Position numbers and translations under genes: made by a program | Shown here: positions 1-6,442 of the stretch, piece after piece | Position numbering within the stretch: the first letter of the stretch is position 1 | Layout: each line of letters starts with the position of its first letter | The notes under the pieces: model-generated | The model's input: only the letters and a program-made list of their open reading frames with translations | Databases searched by the model: none | What the model was told of the DNA's origin: nothing | Assembly: GCA_948938605.1 (NCBI GenBank) | Contig: CARAIG010000067.1 | Location: forward strand, 1-6,838 | Origin: an uncultured Eubacteriales bacterium | GTDB taxonomy: Bacteria; Bacillota; Clostridia; Christensenellales; CAG-314 | Direction of reading: 5' to 3' | DNA: 6,838 nucleotides

Positions 1-71
1 AGTATAAGTACACCGTACCCACAATAAATTTGTAAAACGGTGTTAGTTTAATAATTAAACAGTTAGCAATC

Positions 72-109
72 GCAAACGCTACCGAGTGTTTGCAAACGCA
101 TCGGCGTTT
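72..109 (+). promoter_or_regulatory. Possible antiterminator region: alternative hairpins upstream of terminator
   Basis: Seen in sequence: GCAAACGC occurs at 72-79 and again at 92-99, exactly 20 bp apart, with the complementary GTGTTTGC at 86-93 and GCGTTT at 104-109. As RNA, 72-79 pairs with 86-93 (8 bp, loop of 6) and 94-99 pairs with 104-109 (6 bp, loop ATCG); the two helices would abut and could stack. The second helix uses bases 104-109, which are also the base of the terminator stem at 104-149, so the two are mutually exclusive. A third option pairs 74-78 plus 82-85 with 101-109. This is inference from pairing only. The short palindromes could instead be a DNA operator. Confidence 0.4.
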
Positions 110-158
110 TATCTATATCGTTAGGTCTTGGAAGATATAGATAGGACGCTTATTTTTT
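104..158 (+). terminator. Strong rightward intrinsic terminator upstream of pnuC
   Basis: Bases 104-119 pair with 134-149 as an uninterrupted 16-bp stem (two G-U pairs) with a 14-nt loop at 120-133, followed at once by a T-rich run at 150-158 (TTATTTTTT). No T-run follows on the opposite strand, so it acts rightward only. It could end a transcript entering from the left of the window, or be the expression platform of a leader that controls pnuC, since its 5' arm has an alternative partner upstream. The 175-nt gap to the pnuC start is longer than usual for a riboswitch terminator. Confidence 0.75.
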
Positions 159-173
159 GCGGTATGTATACGG

Positions 174-203
174 TTTACCTATTAAAACAAAGTAATGTAT
201 TAT
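174..203 (+). promoter_or_regulatory. Candidate pnuC promoter (distal)
   Basis: TTTACC (174-179) and TATTAT (198-203) are separated by 18 bp, giving 4/6 and 5/6 matches to the sigma-A hexamers. Transcription would start near 210 with a leader of roughly 120 nt, just after the strong terminator. The match is modest in AT-rich DNA, so this is a weak call. Confidence 0.3.
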
Positions 204-268
204 TTGTTATTAGGTATTCCGTACAGTATGATAGCGTACGAACAACAATTAATAACGTAATACATCAC
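192..268. repeat. Long imperfect inverted repeat with nested hairpin
   Basis: ATGTATTA (195-202) plus GTTATTA (206-212) pair with TAATAAC (250-256) plus TAATACAT (258-265), giving 15 bp around a small internal loop. Two more pairs outside it (192-193 with 267-268) follow one mismatch. Inside the 37-nt apical region, CGTAC (220-224) can pair with GTACG (236-240). It lies between the terminator and pnuC with no T-run after it, so it is not an intrinsic terminator. Function unknown. Confidence 0.5.
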
Positions 269-281
269 GTGAGTAATAATA

Positions 282-311
282 TTGTGTTAAATGTTGCTTG
301 TGTTACATAAT
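282..311 (+). promoter_or_regulatory. Candidate pnuC promoter (proximal)
   Basis: TTGTGT (282-287), an 18-bp spacer and CATAAT (306-311) would start transcription near 318, leaving a leader of about 16 nt that just covers the ribosome binding site AAGGTGA (323-329). The -35 match is poor (3/6) and the -10 is 5/6. Confidence 0.25.
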
Positions 312-333
312 AACTTGCAATTAAGGTGAAATT

Positions 334-1023
334 ATGAAAAATTTATTCAAATCCATTAAACCCGTCGAGTGGGGTATTTGGGGATTAAGCATAGTATGTA
401 TTATAGTGTGTTTTTTTGCATTCAATAACACTCAATACCATTATCTCATAGGTTCGTTAATAGGGATTACCGCATTGGTATTTGTTTCGAAGGGAAATCC
501 GTTAGGACAAATACTGACAGTTGTGTTCAGTGTTTTTTACGGTATAATTTCATATTCCTGCAAATATTACGGCGAAATGATTACATATCTTGCAATGACT
601 GCGCCTATGGCGGTGGCGGCGTTAATTTCGTGGATTCGTAATCCGTCAAAGGAAAATAAAAGCGAAGTTGCAGTAAACAAACTGTCGGTCAAAGAATGGT
701 GTTTGTTTGTTGTTTTGTGTATTGCCGTAACCGCAGCATTCTATTTTGTTTTGCGGGCGTTGAATACGGCTAATCTAATCATCAGTACCGTATCGGTTTT
801 TACGTCATTTGCCGCATCGTATCTTACTGCCCGACGAAGCCGATTTTATGCAATAGGGTATGCTGCAAACGACATAGTGCTTGTAGTTATGTGGATATTG
901 CAAACCCTTTCCGACATTACTTATTTGCCGATGATAGTGTGTTTTGCAGCGTTTTTGGCACTGGATATTTACGGCTTTGTTAATTGGTCTAAAATGTTGC
1001 GTAAGCAAAATGAAAATTATTGA
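334..1023 (+). CDS. pnuC: PnuC-family nicotinamide riboside (or related vitamin) transporter
   Basis: A 229-residue integral membrane protein of the PnuC family, which moves nicotinamide riboside, or in some branches thiamine or riboflavin, across the cytoplasmic membrane by facilitated diffusion with trapping by a cytoplasmic kinase. Visible: about seven hydrophobic segments (near 13-31, 37-51, 57-75, 82-100, 122-141, 147-164 and 172-215, the last being two spans), the family blocks KGNPLGQI (53-60), YYGEMITYLAMTAP (78-91), the ARRSRFYAIGYAANDI segment (166-181) and DIYGFVNW (211-218). Length matches the roughly 230-240 residues usual for the family. A charged loop at about 101-120 divides the two halves. 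The start is set by AAGGTGA at 323-329. It stands alone with its own terminator. Family membership is secure; the substrate is not shown by sequence, and no salvage kinase gene is adjacent. The structured leader upstream may regulate it. Confidence 0.88.
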   Translation: MKNLFKSIKPVEWGIWGLSIVCIIVCFFAFNNTQYHYLIGSLIGITALVFVSKGNPLGQILTVVFSVFYGIISYSCKYYGEMITYLAMTAPMAVAALISWIRNPSKENKSEVAVNKLSVKEWCLFVVLCIAVTAAFYFVLRALNTANLIISTVSVFTSFAASYLTARRSRFYAIGYAANDIVLVVMWILQTLSDITYLPMIVCFAAFLALDIYGFVNWSKMLRKQNENY

Positions 1024-1126
1024 ATTTAAAAATGCAGTATTGTAATTACTTTTAGCAGTGTCCGAAATTTTTGTTAAAACTTTATTTTTTGTCAAAATCA
1101 ATTCGGTTGCAAAATAAAAATTCATA

Positions 1127-1169
1127 ATTAAAACCGCAATCCAATTTAACATTGAATTGCGGTTTTAAT
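1127..1169. terminator. Bidirectional terminator between pnuC and typA
   Basis: A perfect 14-bp stem: bases 1127-1140 pair with 1156-1169, and CAAT (1142-1145) can pair with ATTG (1151-1154) after a C-A mismatch. The A-run on the left arm (1130-1133) and T-run on the right arm (1163-1166) give a GC core (ACCGCAAT/ATTGCGGT) followed by U-rich RNA on either strand. It lies 104 nt after the pnuC stop and 5 nt after the typA stop, so it fits termination of both convergent genes. Confidence 0.88.
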
Positions 1170-1173
1170 ATAT

Positions 1174-3003
1174 TTAACCTTGTTTTTTATTGTTCCGCGC
1201 CCATATTCTCATACGTTCGCTGTGGTCTAGTATTGCTTTGCGTAATCTTATCGATGTGGGGGTAACTTCGACAAGTTCGTCGTCGCTAATAAATTCCAAG
1301 CATTGTTCCAAACTCAACACAGTCGGCGGAGTAAGTTTTAACGCTTCGTCGCTTCCGCTTGCGCGGTTGTTGGTTAAGTGTTTCGTCTTGCATACGTTTA
1401 CTGTTATGTCGTCTTCGCGGCTGTTTTCGCCAACTACCATTCCCGAATATACCGGCAACCCTACGCCTACAAAAAGACGGCATCTTTCCTGTGCGTTAAA
1501 CAAACCGTATGCGGTGGTGTTTCCGTCTTCGAATGCAACCAAACTTCCGCGCGAACGTTCGGCAACATCCCCTTTGTACGGTTCGTAACTATCCAAAACG
1601 CTCGACATCACGCCAAACCCTTTTGTGTCGGTTAACAGTTCGCTGCGGTAGCCGAATAAGGCACGTGACGGAATTTTAAATTCTAACTTTGTACCCCCTT
1701 GATTGTCGGGAGTCATATTAATGAGTTCTGCTTTGCGCGCACCCAATTTATTCATAACGCTTCCTACATATGCGTCGGGTACTTCTACTACAAGATACTC
1801 GATAGGTTCACATTTTACTCCGTCAATTTCTTTGAAAATTACTTTGGGACGGGATACTTGAAATTCATAACCTTCCCTGCGCATTTCTTCTATTAAAATT
1901 GACAGGTGTAATTCCCCTCTGCCGTACACTTTAAAGCAATCGGCGGAATCGGTTTCTTCAACACGCATCGAAACGTTGGTTTCCACTTCTTTAAACAGTC
2001 TTGCGCGTATGTGACGGCTGGTAACGAATTTGCCTTCTTTGCCTGCAAACGGACTGTTGTTTACCATAAACAGCATGCTGACCGTCGGTTCGTCTATGTT
2101 TACAAACGGCAGCGGTTCAACGCAGTCCACGTCGCAAATAGTATCCCCTATGTTCATATCGGTAATACCGTTTATTGCCACAATGTCACCCATACTTCCG
2201 CTTTCGCATTCCACGCGTTTAAGTCCTTCAAATTGATACAAACGGGTTACTTTTGCAGTATTGAATTTATTGTCTCTGTGGCAAATTATCACCTGTTGTC
2301 CTGCACTTATTTTTCCGCGGTTGACTTTACCTATACCTATACGTCCGACATATTCGTCGTAGTCGATGTTACAAATAAGCAATTGCAGCCCGTTATCCGT
2401 TTCCCCTTCGGGAGCGGGAATTTGTTCGAGTATCGCATCAAGCAGAGGAGCCATATTGTCGCTGTGTTCGTTAAGACTTTTTGACGCCCATCCTTGCTTT
2501 GCCGATGCATAAATAGTGTTAAAGTCAAATTGGTCGTCATTAGCATTCAGTTCTATAAACAATTCCATTATTTGTTCTTGCAGTTCACGTTCGCTAAATT
2601 CACCCTTGTCTACTTTATTGACGACCACAAGCACTTTTTTGCCCAAGCCCAATGCTTTTTTCAAAACATAGCGAGTTTGAGGCATACAGCCTTCAATTGC
2701 GTCAACAAGCAATAGTACGCCGTCTACCATTGACAAAATACGTTCTACTTCACCGCCGAAGTCTGCGTGTCCGGGGGTGTCGATAATGTTTATTTTAACG
2801 CCCTTGTAATGTACCGCGGTATTTTTGGCAAGGATTGTAATTCCGCGTTCGCGCTCGATGTCGTTATTGTCCATTACGCGTTCGGCAACCACTTCGTTGG
2901 CGCGGAATACGCCGTTTTGTTTTAATAATTGATCGACAAGCGTTGTCTTGCCATGGTCTACGTGGGCAATTATTGCAATATTTCTTACGTTTTCTCTTTG
3001 CAT
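1174..3003 (-). CDS. typA: Ribosome-associated GTPase TypA/BipA
   Basis: A 609-residue translational GTPase related to EF-G and LepA. TypA/BipA binds the 70S ribosome and is implicated in large-subunit assembly, cold growth and stress responses. All G motifs are visible: G1 AHVDHGKT (13-20), G2 RGIT (53-56), G3 DTPGH (75-79), G4 NKVD (129-132) and G5 SAK (167-169). A beta-barrel domain, an EF-G-like domain and the TypA-specific C-terminal domain follow, the last with YSGMVVGEN, KHLTNNRA and DELVEVTPTSIRLRK. Length fits the family (about 607-614). I place the start at the ATG at 3003, not the in-frame GTG at 3021, because the Shine-Dalgarno AGGAG (3013-3009) sits 5 nt before that ATG and would lie inside a longer protein. 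The segment after NKVD (KGEFSERELQE) lacks the RP...AR sequence common in TypA, a minor variation. It has its own promoter and is divergent from glmS. Confidence 0.96.
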   Translation of the reverse strand: MQRENVRNIAIIAHVDHGKTTLVDQLLKQNGVFRANEVVAERVMDNNDIERERGITILAKNTAVHYKGVKINIIDTPGHADFGGEVERILSMVDGVLLLVDAIEGCMPQTRYVLKKALGLGKKVLVVVNKVDKGEFSERELQEQIMELFIELNANDDQFDFNTIYASAKQGWASKSLNEHSDNMAPLLDAILEQIPAPEGETDNGLQLLICNIDYDEYVGRIGIGKVNRGKISAGQQVIICHRDNKFNTAKVTRLYQFEGLKRVECESGSMGDIVAINGITDMNIGDTICDVDCVEPLPFVNIDEPTVSMLFMVNNSPFAGKEGKFVTSRHIRARLFKEVETNVSMRVEETDSADCFKVYGRGELHLSILIEEMRREGYEFQVSRPKVIFKEIDGVKCEPIEYLVVEVPDAYVGSVMNKLGARKAELINMTPDNQGGTKLEFKIPSRALFGYRSELLTDTKGFGVMSSVLDSYEPYKGDVAERSRGSLVAFEDGNTTAYGLFNAQERCRLFVGVGLPVYSGMVVGENSREDDITVNVCKTKHLTNNRASGSDEALKLTPPTVLSLEQCLEFISDDELVEVTPTSIRLRKAILDHSERMRIWARNNKKQG

Positions 3004-3008
3004 ATTTA

Positions 3009-3013
3009 CTCCT
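3009..3013 (-). promoter_or_regulatory. typA ribosome binding site (decides start)
   Basis: Read on the minus strand this is AGGAG, 5 nt upstream of the ATG at 3003. It lies inside the alternative GTG-initiated reading frame beginning at 3021, which argues against that longer start. Confidence 0.85.
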
Positions 3014-3036
3014 AAATTCACGTTACTAACCTTAAA

Positions 3037-3066
3037 ATTATACTACCAAACGGCGCAAGCAGTCAA
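3037..3066 (-). promoter_or_regulatory. typA promoter
   Basis: On the minus strand, TTGACT (3066-3061) and TATAAT (3042-3037) are separated by 18 bp: a 5/6 -35 and a perfect -10 for sigma-A. Transcription should start near 3030, giving a leader of about 27 nt that carries the typA ribosome binding site. This is one of the clearest promoters in the window. Confidence 0.85.
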
Positions 3067-3140
3067 ATATTTATTAAATATATGGTAAATATTTTCTATT
3101 AAAGTTAACCGCAGTTTAATTGGATATAAATTGTGTCTAC

Positions 3141-3197
3141 TGCAATTTGACGGGTACTCTAGTTAATTTGTTTTTACGTTACATTGCACAAATTGCA
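3141..3197 (+). repeat. Inverted repeat in the glmS leader with alternative pairing
   Basis: TGCAATTTG (3141-3149) is an exact inverted copy of CAAATTGCA (3189-3197), a 9-bp arm pair with a 39-nt gap. The right arm can pair instead with AATTTGT (3165-3171) through ACAAATT (3188-3194). No T-run follows. It may be a leader RNA element, a protein site, or chance in AT-rich DNA. Confidence 0.35.
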
Positions 3198-3223
3198 CTC
3201 TTTGAAGGTTTGTCTCATATACT
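3193..3223 (+). promoter_or_regulatory. Weak candidate glmS promoter
   Basis: TTGCAC (3193-3198) and TATACT (3218-3223) are separated by 19 bp. An identical TTGCAC at 3184-3189 precedes it. Transcription would start near 3230 with a leader of about 25 nt. Spacing is longer than ideal. No better promoter was found between the typA promoter and glmS; TATAAA at 3125-3130 has no good partner. Confidence 0.3.
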
Positions 3224-3255
3224 AACACATAATCCTAATTTAAGGAGCGGTTGTT

Positions 3256-5037
3256 ATGTGTGGAATTTTCGGAATGATAGGCAACAGTGCTGTCGGTCAG
3301 ACGCTTACTGCGTTAAAGCGTCTGGAATACCGCGGATACGATTCGGCAGGAATAGCGGTAAAAACCGGTAACGAAATTAGCATTTACAAGCAAGCAGGCA
3401 GGATGGAACAATTACAAGCCATTGTGCCAAACGGACTTGATTCGACAACGGTAATAGGACATACACGCTGGGCTACTCATGGCGAAGTGTCGACTGCAAA
3501 CGCACATCCGTTTTTTTCCTTCAACAAGCGGTTTGCTATTGTACACAACGGTATAATCGAAAACTATCAGTCTTTAAAAAACGAACTTACGCTTAGGGGA
3601 ATAAGCTTCGCTTCGCAGACGGACAGCGAAACGGTAGCACATCTTGTGGAAGCAAATTACAAGGATGATGTATTCGAAGCCGTTAAAATTACGGCAAAGT
3701 CTTTGGAAGGCTCGTTTGCGATAGTAATAACCGATACTGTTGACGGCAATTTGTATGCAATTAAAAATAAAAGTCCGCTTGTAGTCGGTGTGGACGGGCA
3801 AAACGTGTATTTTTGTTCGGATATCCGCTGCCTTTCGCAATACGCTGCAAAAGTGGCGCAAACGCCCGACAATACGATTGTCGTTGCGGAAAAAAACGGC
3901 AAAGTTACTTTTTACGATTTTGACGGCAACACTTTGCCGGTCAAATTTTTCGAACCTGACAAAACGGAAGATTTTGTACACGTAGACGGTGACTTTATGC
4001 TAAAAGAAATTTTAGAAGTCCCCGAAAAAATCCGTCGGTCAAAGCGCGGCTACTTCGAAAGCGGCGGTCTTAACTTGTCCGCAAAGGTCGTGCACCGAAT
4101 TAAGCGTATTTACTTTATTGGCTGCGGGACGGCGTATAACAGCGGTTTGCAAGTGGCAAGCAGCGCAAGGGAAATGCTCGATATTGATGTTGTACCTGTT
4201 ATTGCTAGCGAATTTATTTATGACCGTTATCCGGTGGATTCCGATACGCTTGCTTTTTTTATCAGTCAAAGCGGCGAAACGGCGGATACAATCCGCGCGG
4301 CCGAAAAAGTTGCAAGTATGGGCGGTATTACTTACGCTGTAACTAACACGCAAACTTCAACGTTGCGTTATTTATGCAACCGCGTAAAAAATATTTATGC
4401 CGACGGTGAATATGCGGTAGCCAGCACCAAAGCTTATAACTGTCAACTAATTACTTTAACCTTGCTTATTAACGATATCGCATATTTAAAGGGGTCCATT
4501 GACGAAGTTACGCATACTAAAATAATCGATTCGGTTGACAGCCTGTCCATTGCAATCGAGACAGTATTAAATTGCGGTTACAGCATATCCAAAATAGCAG
4601 ACGAAATAAAGGACAGTTCGTCGGTGTTCTTTTTGGGACGCACCCGCGATTATCCTACGGCGGAAGAAGGCTCTTTAAAACTTAAAGAAATAAGTTACAT
4701 TCATTCCGAAGCGTATCCGGCAGGCGAACTTAAACACGGAACGCTTGCTTTAATGGAAGAAGGCGTAACTGTTGTTGCAATCGCTACTGACAGTGCGCTT
4801 ATAGACAAAATGGCATCTTCCATTGCGGAAGTCAAGGCGCGCGGAGCAAGGGTCATTTGCGTATCGCCTTACAGCTTTGAAGACGTAACCTCTATCAAAG
4901 TGCCTGTTGTTAACCGTTATTTATTCGGCGCGTTGTCCGTTGTTCCGTTGCAGTTGTTGGCTTATTATGTTGCCAAACGTCTAGGCCGCGATGTTGACAA
5001 ACCGCGCAATTTGGCAAAATCCGTAACCGTTGAATAA
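3256..5037 (+). CDS. glmS: Glutamine--fructose-6-phosphate aminotransferase (isomerizing)
   Basis: A 593-residue cytoplasmic enzyme making glucosamine-6-phosphate and glutamate from fructose-6-phosphate and glutamine, the first committed step toward UDP-GlcNAc for peptidoglycan. The N-terminal class-II glutamine amidotransferase domain (about 2-235) begins MCGIFG, with Cys2 becoming the nucleophile after Met removal; it also has RLEYRGYDSAG (22-32), HTRWATHG (69-76) and HNGIIEN (97-103). Two SIS sugar-isomerase domains follow (about 275-410 and 445-575), with SQSGETADT (337-345), the EGSLKLKEISY block (471-481), ELKHGTLAL (491-499, His494) and the C-terminal DKPRNLAKSVTVE (581-593) with the conserved Lys. 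Length is close to the 600-609 usual for GlmS. AAGGAG (3242-3247), 8 nt upstream, fixes the start. It is divergent from typA. A glmS ribozyme, common upstream of Firmicute glmS, is not evident here. Confidence 0.96.
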   Translation: MCGIFGMIGNSAVGQTLTALKRLEYRGYDSAGIAVKTGNEISIYKQAGRMEQLQAIVPNGLDSTTVIGHTRWATHGEVSTANAHPFFSFNKRFAIVHNGIIENYQSLKNELTLRGISFASQTDSETVAHLVEANYKDDVFEAVKITAKSLEGSFAIVITDTVDGNLYAIKNKSPLVVGVDGQNVYFCSDIRCLSQYAAKVAQTPDNTIVVAEKNGKVTFYDFDGNTLPVKFFEPDKTEDFVHVDGDFMLKEILEVPEKIRRSKRGYFESGGLNLSAKVVHRIKRIYFIGCGTAYNSGLQVASSAREMLDIDVVPVIASEFIYDRYPVDSDTLAFFISQSGETADTIRAAEKVASMGGITYAVTNTQTSTLRYLCNRVKNIYADGEYAVASTKAYNCQLITLTLLINDIAYLKGSIDEVTHTKIIDSVDSLSIAIETVLNCGYSISKIADEIKDSSSVFFLGRTRDYPTAEEGSLKLKEISYIHSEAYPAGELKHGTLALMEEGVTVVAIATDSALIDKMASSIAEVKARGARVICVSPYSFEDVTSIKVPVVNRYLFGALSVVPLQLLAYYVAKRLGRDVDKPRNLAKSVTVE

Positions 5038-5052
5038 CAATGAAGTTTTTTT
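5028..5052 (+). terminator. Weak possible terminator of glmS
   Basis: CGTTG (5028-5032) can pair with CAATG (5038-5042) around a 5-nt loop containing the stop codon, followed after AAG by seven T (5046-5052). The stem is only 5 bp with one G-U pair, so it may be inefficient. No stronger terminator lies between glmS and galK, so read-through is possible. Confidence 0.3.
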
Positions 5053-5068
5053 GTGGCGCATTATCCCG

Positions 5069-5097
5069 TTGCCAAATGTTGTTTGTTGTGCTAAAAT
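5069..5097 (+). promoter_or_regulatory. galK promoter
   Basis: TTGCCA (5069-5074), a 17-bp spacer and TAAAAT (5092-5097) give 5/6 for the -10 and 4/6 for the -35. Transcription would start near 5104, with a leader of about 27 nt. This suggests galK is transcribed separately from glmS. I saw no clear operator or catabolite-response element beside it. Confidence 0.6.
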
Positions 5098-5130
5098 TAT
5101 ATTAAAGTATTACTTAGGAAAACTTTAACA

Positions 5131-6348
5131 ATGAACAAATATACCCATGGCAATCAGGTGTGTAAACGGTTTGATTTGCTGTACGGAAAACGCTCTTATG
5201 CGGACTTTTTGCGTTATGACAAATTAATAAGTAATTTCAAAAAGCATTTTAGCAGTGCTTACTGTCATCTTGCGTCTGCTTCGGGCAGAGTTGAATTTAT
5301 CGGCAACCATACTGATCATAACGGCGGTAAGGTAATAGGTTGCGCGGTAAATTTGGATATAATTTCCGCTTTTAAACCTAACGGAAGCAATACCGTCCGT
5401 ATACTTAGTCAAGGTTATTCTGCATTGGAGTATGACGTTACTAAATCTCCGCAGCTTAGCGGTCCGAGCGGTTTAATCGAAGGCGTTACTATGTACTTGC
5501 AGCAGAGCGGCTATACTGTCGGCGGTTTTGATGCGTACACGCATTCGACTGTGCCGAGCGGTGCAGGGATATCATCTTCCGCAGCATTCGAAATGCTTAT
5601 TGCTACAATCGTAAACGAATGTTTTAATGGCGGTAAAATCCCCGTAGATGTTATGGCAAAAGCAGGACAGTTTGCCGAAAATAAATATCTAAACAAACCG
5701 TGCGGTTTACTGGACCAAGGCGCTTCGCTGGCAGGCGGTATTACATTATTCGATTTTGTCGACGGCTTTTCCTGTGATAAAATAAGTACAAAAAACTGCA
5801 ATCTTCATTTTGTATTAGTCAATACGGGCAAAAGTCATGCGGGACTGTCAAATTTGTATGCTTCGATTCCGTCGGAAATGTTTGTTGTCGCTAAATTTTT
5901 GTCAAAGGAACGTTTAATTGACGTTGAGCCGCAACAGTTATTCGAAAAGGAAAATGCTATTTGCGAACAAGTTGGCAACAGACCGTATCTGAGGGCAAAA
6001 CACTTTGTTGAAGAAAACGTACGCGTAGAACAAATGGCGTCCGCATTAATGGAAGGAAACGACGATCTTGTTATAAAATTGATTAACGAGTCTGGCAACA
6101 GTAGTTTGTGTCAATTGCAAAACTGTGCTGTTGACGCAAACGATACGGTAATTTTAGATGCAATCAACTTTGCTCGTAGTTTAGGCAATGTAGGCGTTCG
6201 TGTTCATGGCGGCGGTTTTGCAGGAACGGTTCTTTGCGTCGTCAAGTCCTGCGATTTTAAAAATTTTGTTTCTAAAATGTCGATCAAATACGGTGAAAAC
6301 AATATTATTCCTTTGACATTACGTCAAATCGGCGCCACGGTCCTTTAA
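5131..6348 (+). CDS. galK: Galactokinase family protein (GHMP kinase)
   Basis: A 405-residue GHMP-superfamily sugar kinase, expected to phosphorylate galactose at C1 with ATP at the start of the Leloir pathway. Visible: the sugar-binding signature GRVEFIGNHTDH (52-63), the ATP-binding loop VPSGAGISSSAA (141-152), CGLLDQ (191-196) with the likely catalytic-base Asp195, and the C-terminal GHMP glycine block VHGGGFAG (358-365). It is slightly longer than E. coli GalK (382) because of an N-terminal extension of about 30 residues including LYGKRSYADF. Signature residue N59 replaces the Glu usual in GEHTDY, which in characterised galactokinases contacts the sugar. As I recall, GNHTDH versions are common in clostridial proteins annotated as galactokinase, so this may be a distinct subfamily with possibly shifted specificity. 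No galT or galE is adjacent. The start follows a weak site, TTAGGAA (5114-5120); the ATG lies 10 nt beyond it. Confidence 0.88.
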   Translation: MNKYTHGNQVCKRFDLLYGKRSYADFLRYDKLISNFKKHFSSAYCHLASASGRVEFIGNHTDHNGGKVIGCAVNLDIISAFKPNGSNTVRILSQGYSALEYDVTKSPQLSGPSGLIEGVTMYLQQSGYTVGGFDAYTHSTVPSGAGISSSAAFEMLIATIVNECFNGGKIPVDVMAKAGQFAENKYLNKPCGLLDQGASLAGGITLFDFVDGFSCDKISTKNCNLHFVLVNTGKSHAGLSNLYASIPSEMFVVAKFLSKERLIDVEPQQLFEKENAICEQVGNRPYLRAKHFVEENVRVEQMASALMEGNDDLVIKLINESGNSSLCQLQNCAVDANDTVILDAINFARSLGNVGVRVHGGGFAGTVLCVVKSCDFKNFVSKMSIKYGENNIIPLTLRQIGATVL

Positions 6349-6369
6349 TGGGACTGCGGCGTTTTAATT
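6333..6369 (+). terminator. galK terminator overlapping the stop codon
   Basis: Bases 6333-6343 pair with 6351-6361 with one A-C mismatch and one G-U pair (CGCC..CGGTCC against GGACTG..GGCG), plus a possible T-G closing pair. The small loop contains the galK stop codon, and TTTTAATTT (6362-6370) follows. It is GC-rich in otherwise AT-rich DNA and is a convincing intrinsic terminator whose 5' arm is coding sequence. Confidence 0.85.
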
Positions 6370-6393
6370 TATCTGCTGAGATGCTAAATAAAC

Positions 6394-6424
6394 AAAAAGT
6401 TTAGAATTTTTAAAAAAAGTTTAG
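6394..6424. repeat. Direct repeat AAAAAGTTTAG x2, upstream of strong promoter
   Basis: The 11-mer AAAAAGTTTAG occurs at 6394-6404 and 6414-6424, exactly 20 bp apart. Further A-runs lie at 6426-6429 and 6436-6439. All lie just upstream of the -35 at 6443. Phased A-tracts of this kind can bend DNA or act as an UP element; a protein-binding repeat is the alternative. Confidence 0.5.
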
Positions 6425-6442
6425 TAAAATTAATTAAAACGT

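Noticed and set aside
1..160. Known riboswitch classes (TPP, FMN, purine, T-box) upstream of pnuC
   Set aside because: I looked for their conserved cores (for example CTGAGA, AGGGTGG-type T-box) and did not find them. A class I cannot recall in detail, such as NAD+-II, is not excluded.
128..310. 60-codon open frame before pnuC starting with TTG
   Set aside because: No proper ribosome binding site, start inside the terminator loop, no recognisable protein character, and it overlaps RNA-like inverted repeats.
1067..1095. Minus-strand promoter-like TTGACA-17-AAAAAT after pnuC
   Set aside because: The -10 is poor and it would read antisense into pnuC with no gene to serve; likely chance in AT-rich DNA.
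805..1152. Minus-strand open frame of 115 codons opposite the pnuC 3' end
   Set aside because: Mostly antisense to pnuC, starts inside the bidirectional terminator, and has no family resemblance.
2011..2484. Plus-strand open frame of 157 codons within typA
   Set aside because: Antisense shadow of a fully conserved typA coding region; composition is typical of a reverse-frame shadow.
3004..3021. Longer typA start at the GTG at 3021 (six extra residues)
   Set aside because: The extension contains the Shine-Dalgarno AGGAG that is correctly spaced for the ATG at 3003, and TypA proteins normally begin close to the RNIAIIAHVDHGKT segment.
3120..3255. A small plus-strand frame and a possible glmS ribozyme before glmS
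   Set aside because: The small frame overlaps glmS out of frame and lacks a ribosome binding site. The ribozyme core sequence is not visible.
3574..3981. Minus-strand open frame of 135 codons within glmS
   Set aside because: Antisense shadow of the conserved amidotransferase domain; no ribosome binding site or family features.
3256..6348. glmS-galK operon
   Set aside because: The 93-bp gap contains a good galK promoter and the functions are not tightly linked. Read-through cannot be excluded because the glmS terminator is weak.
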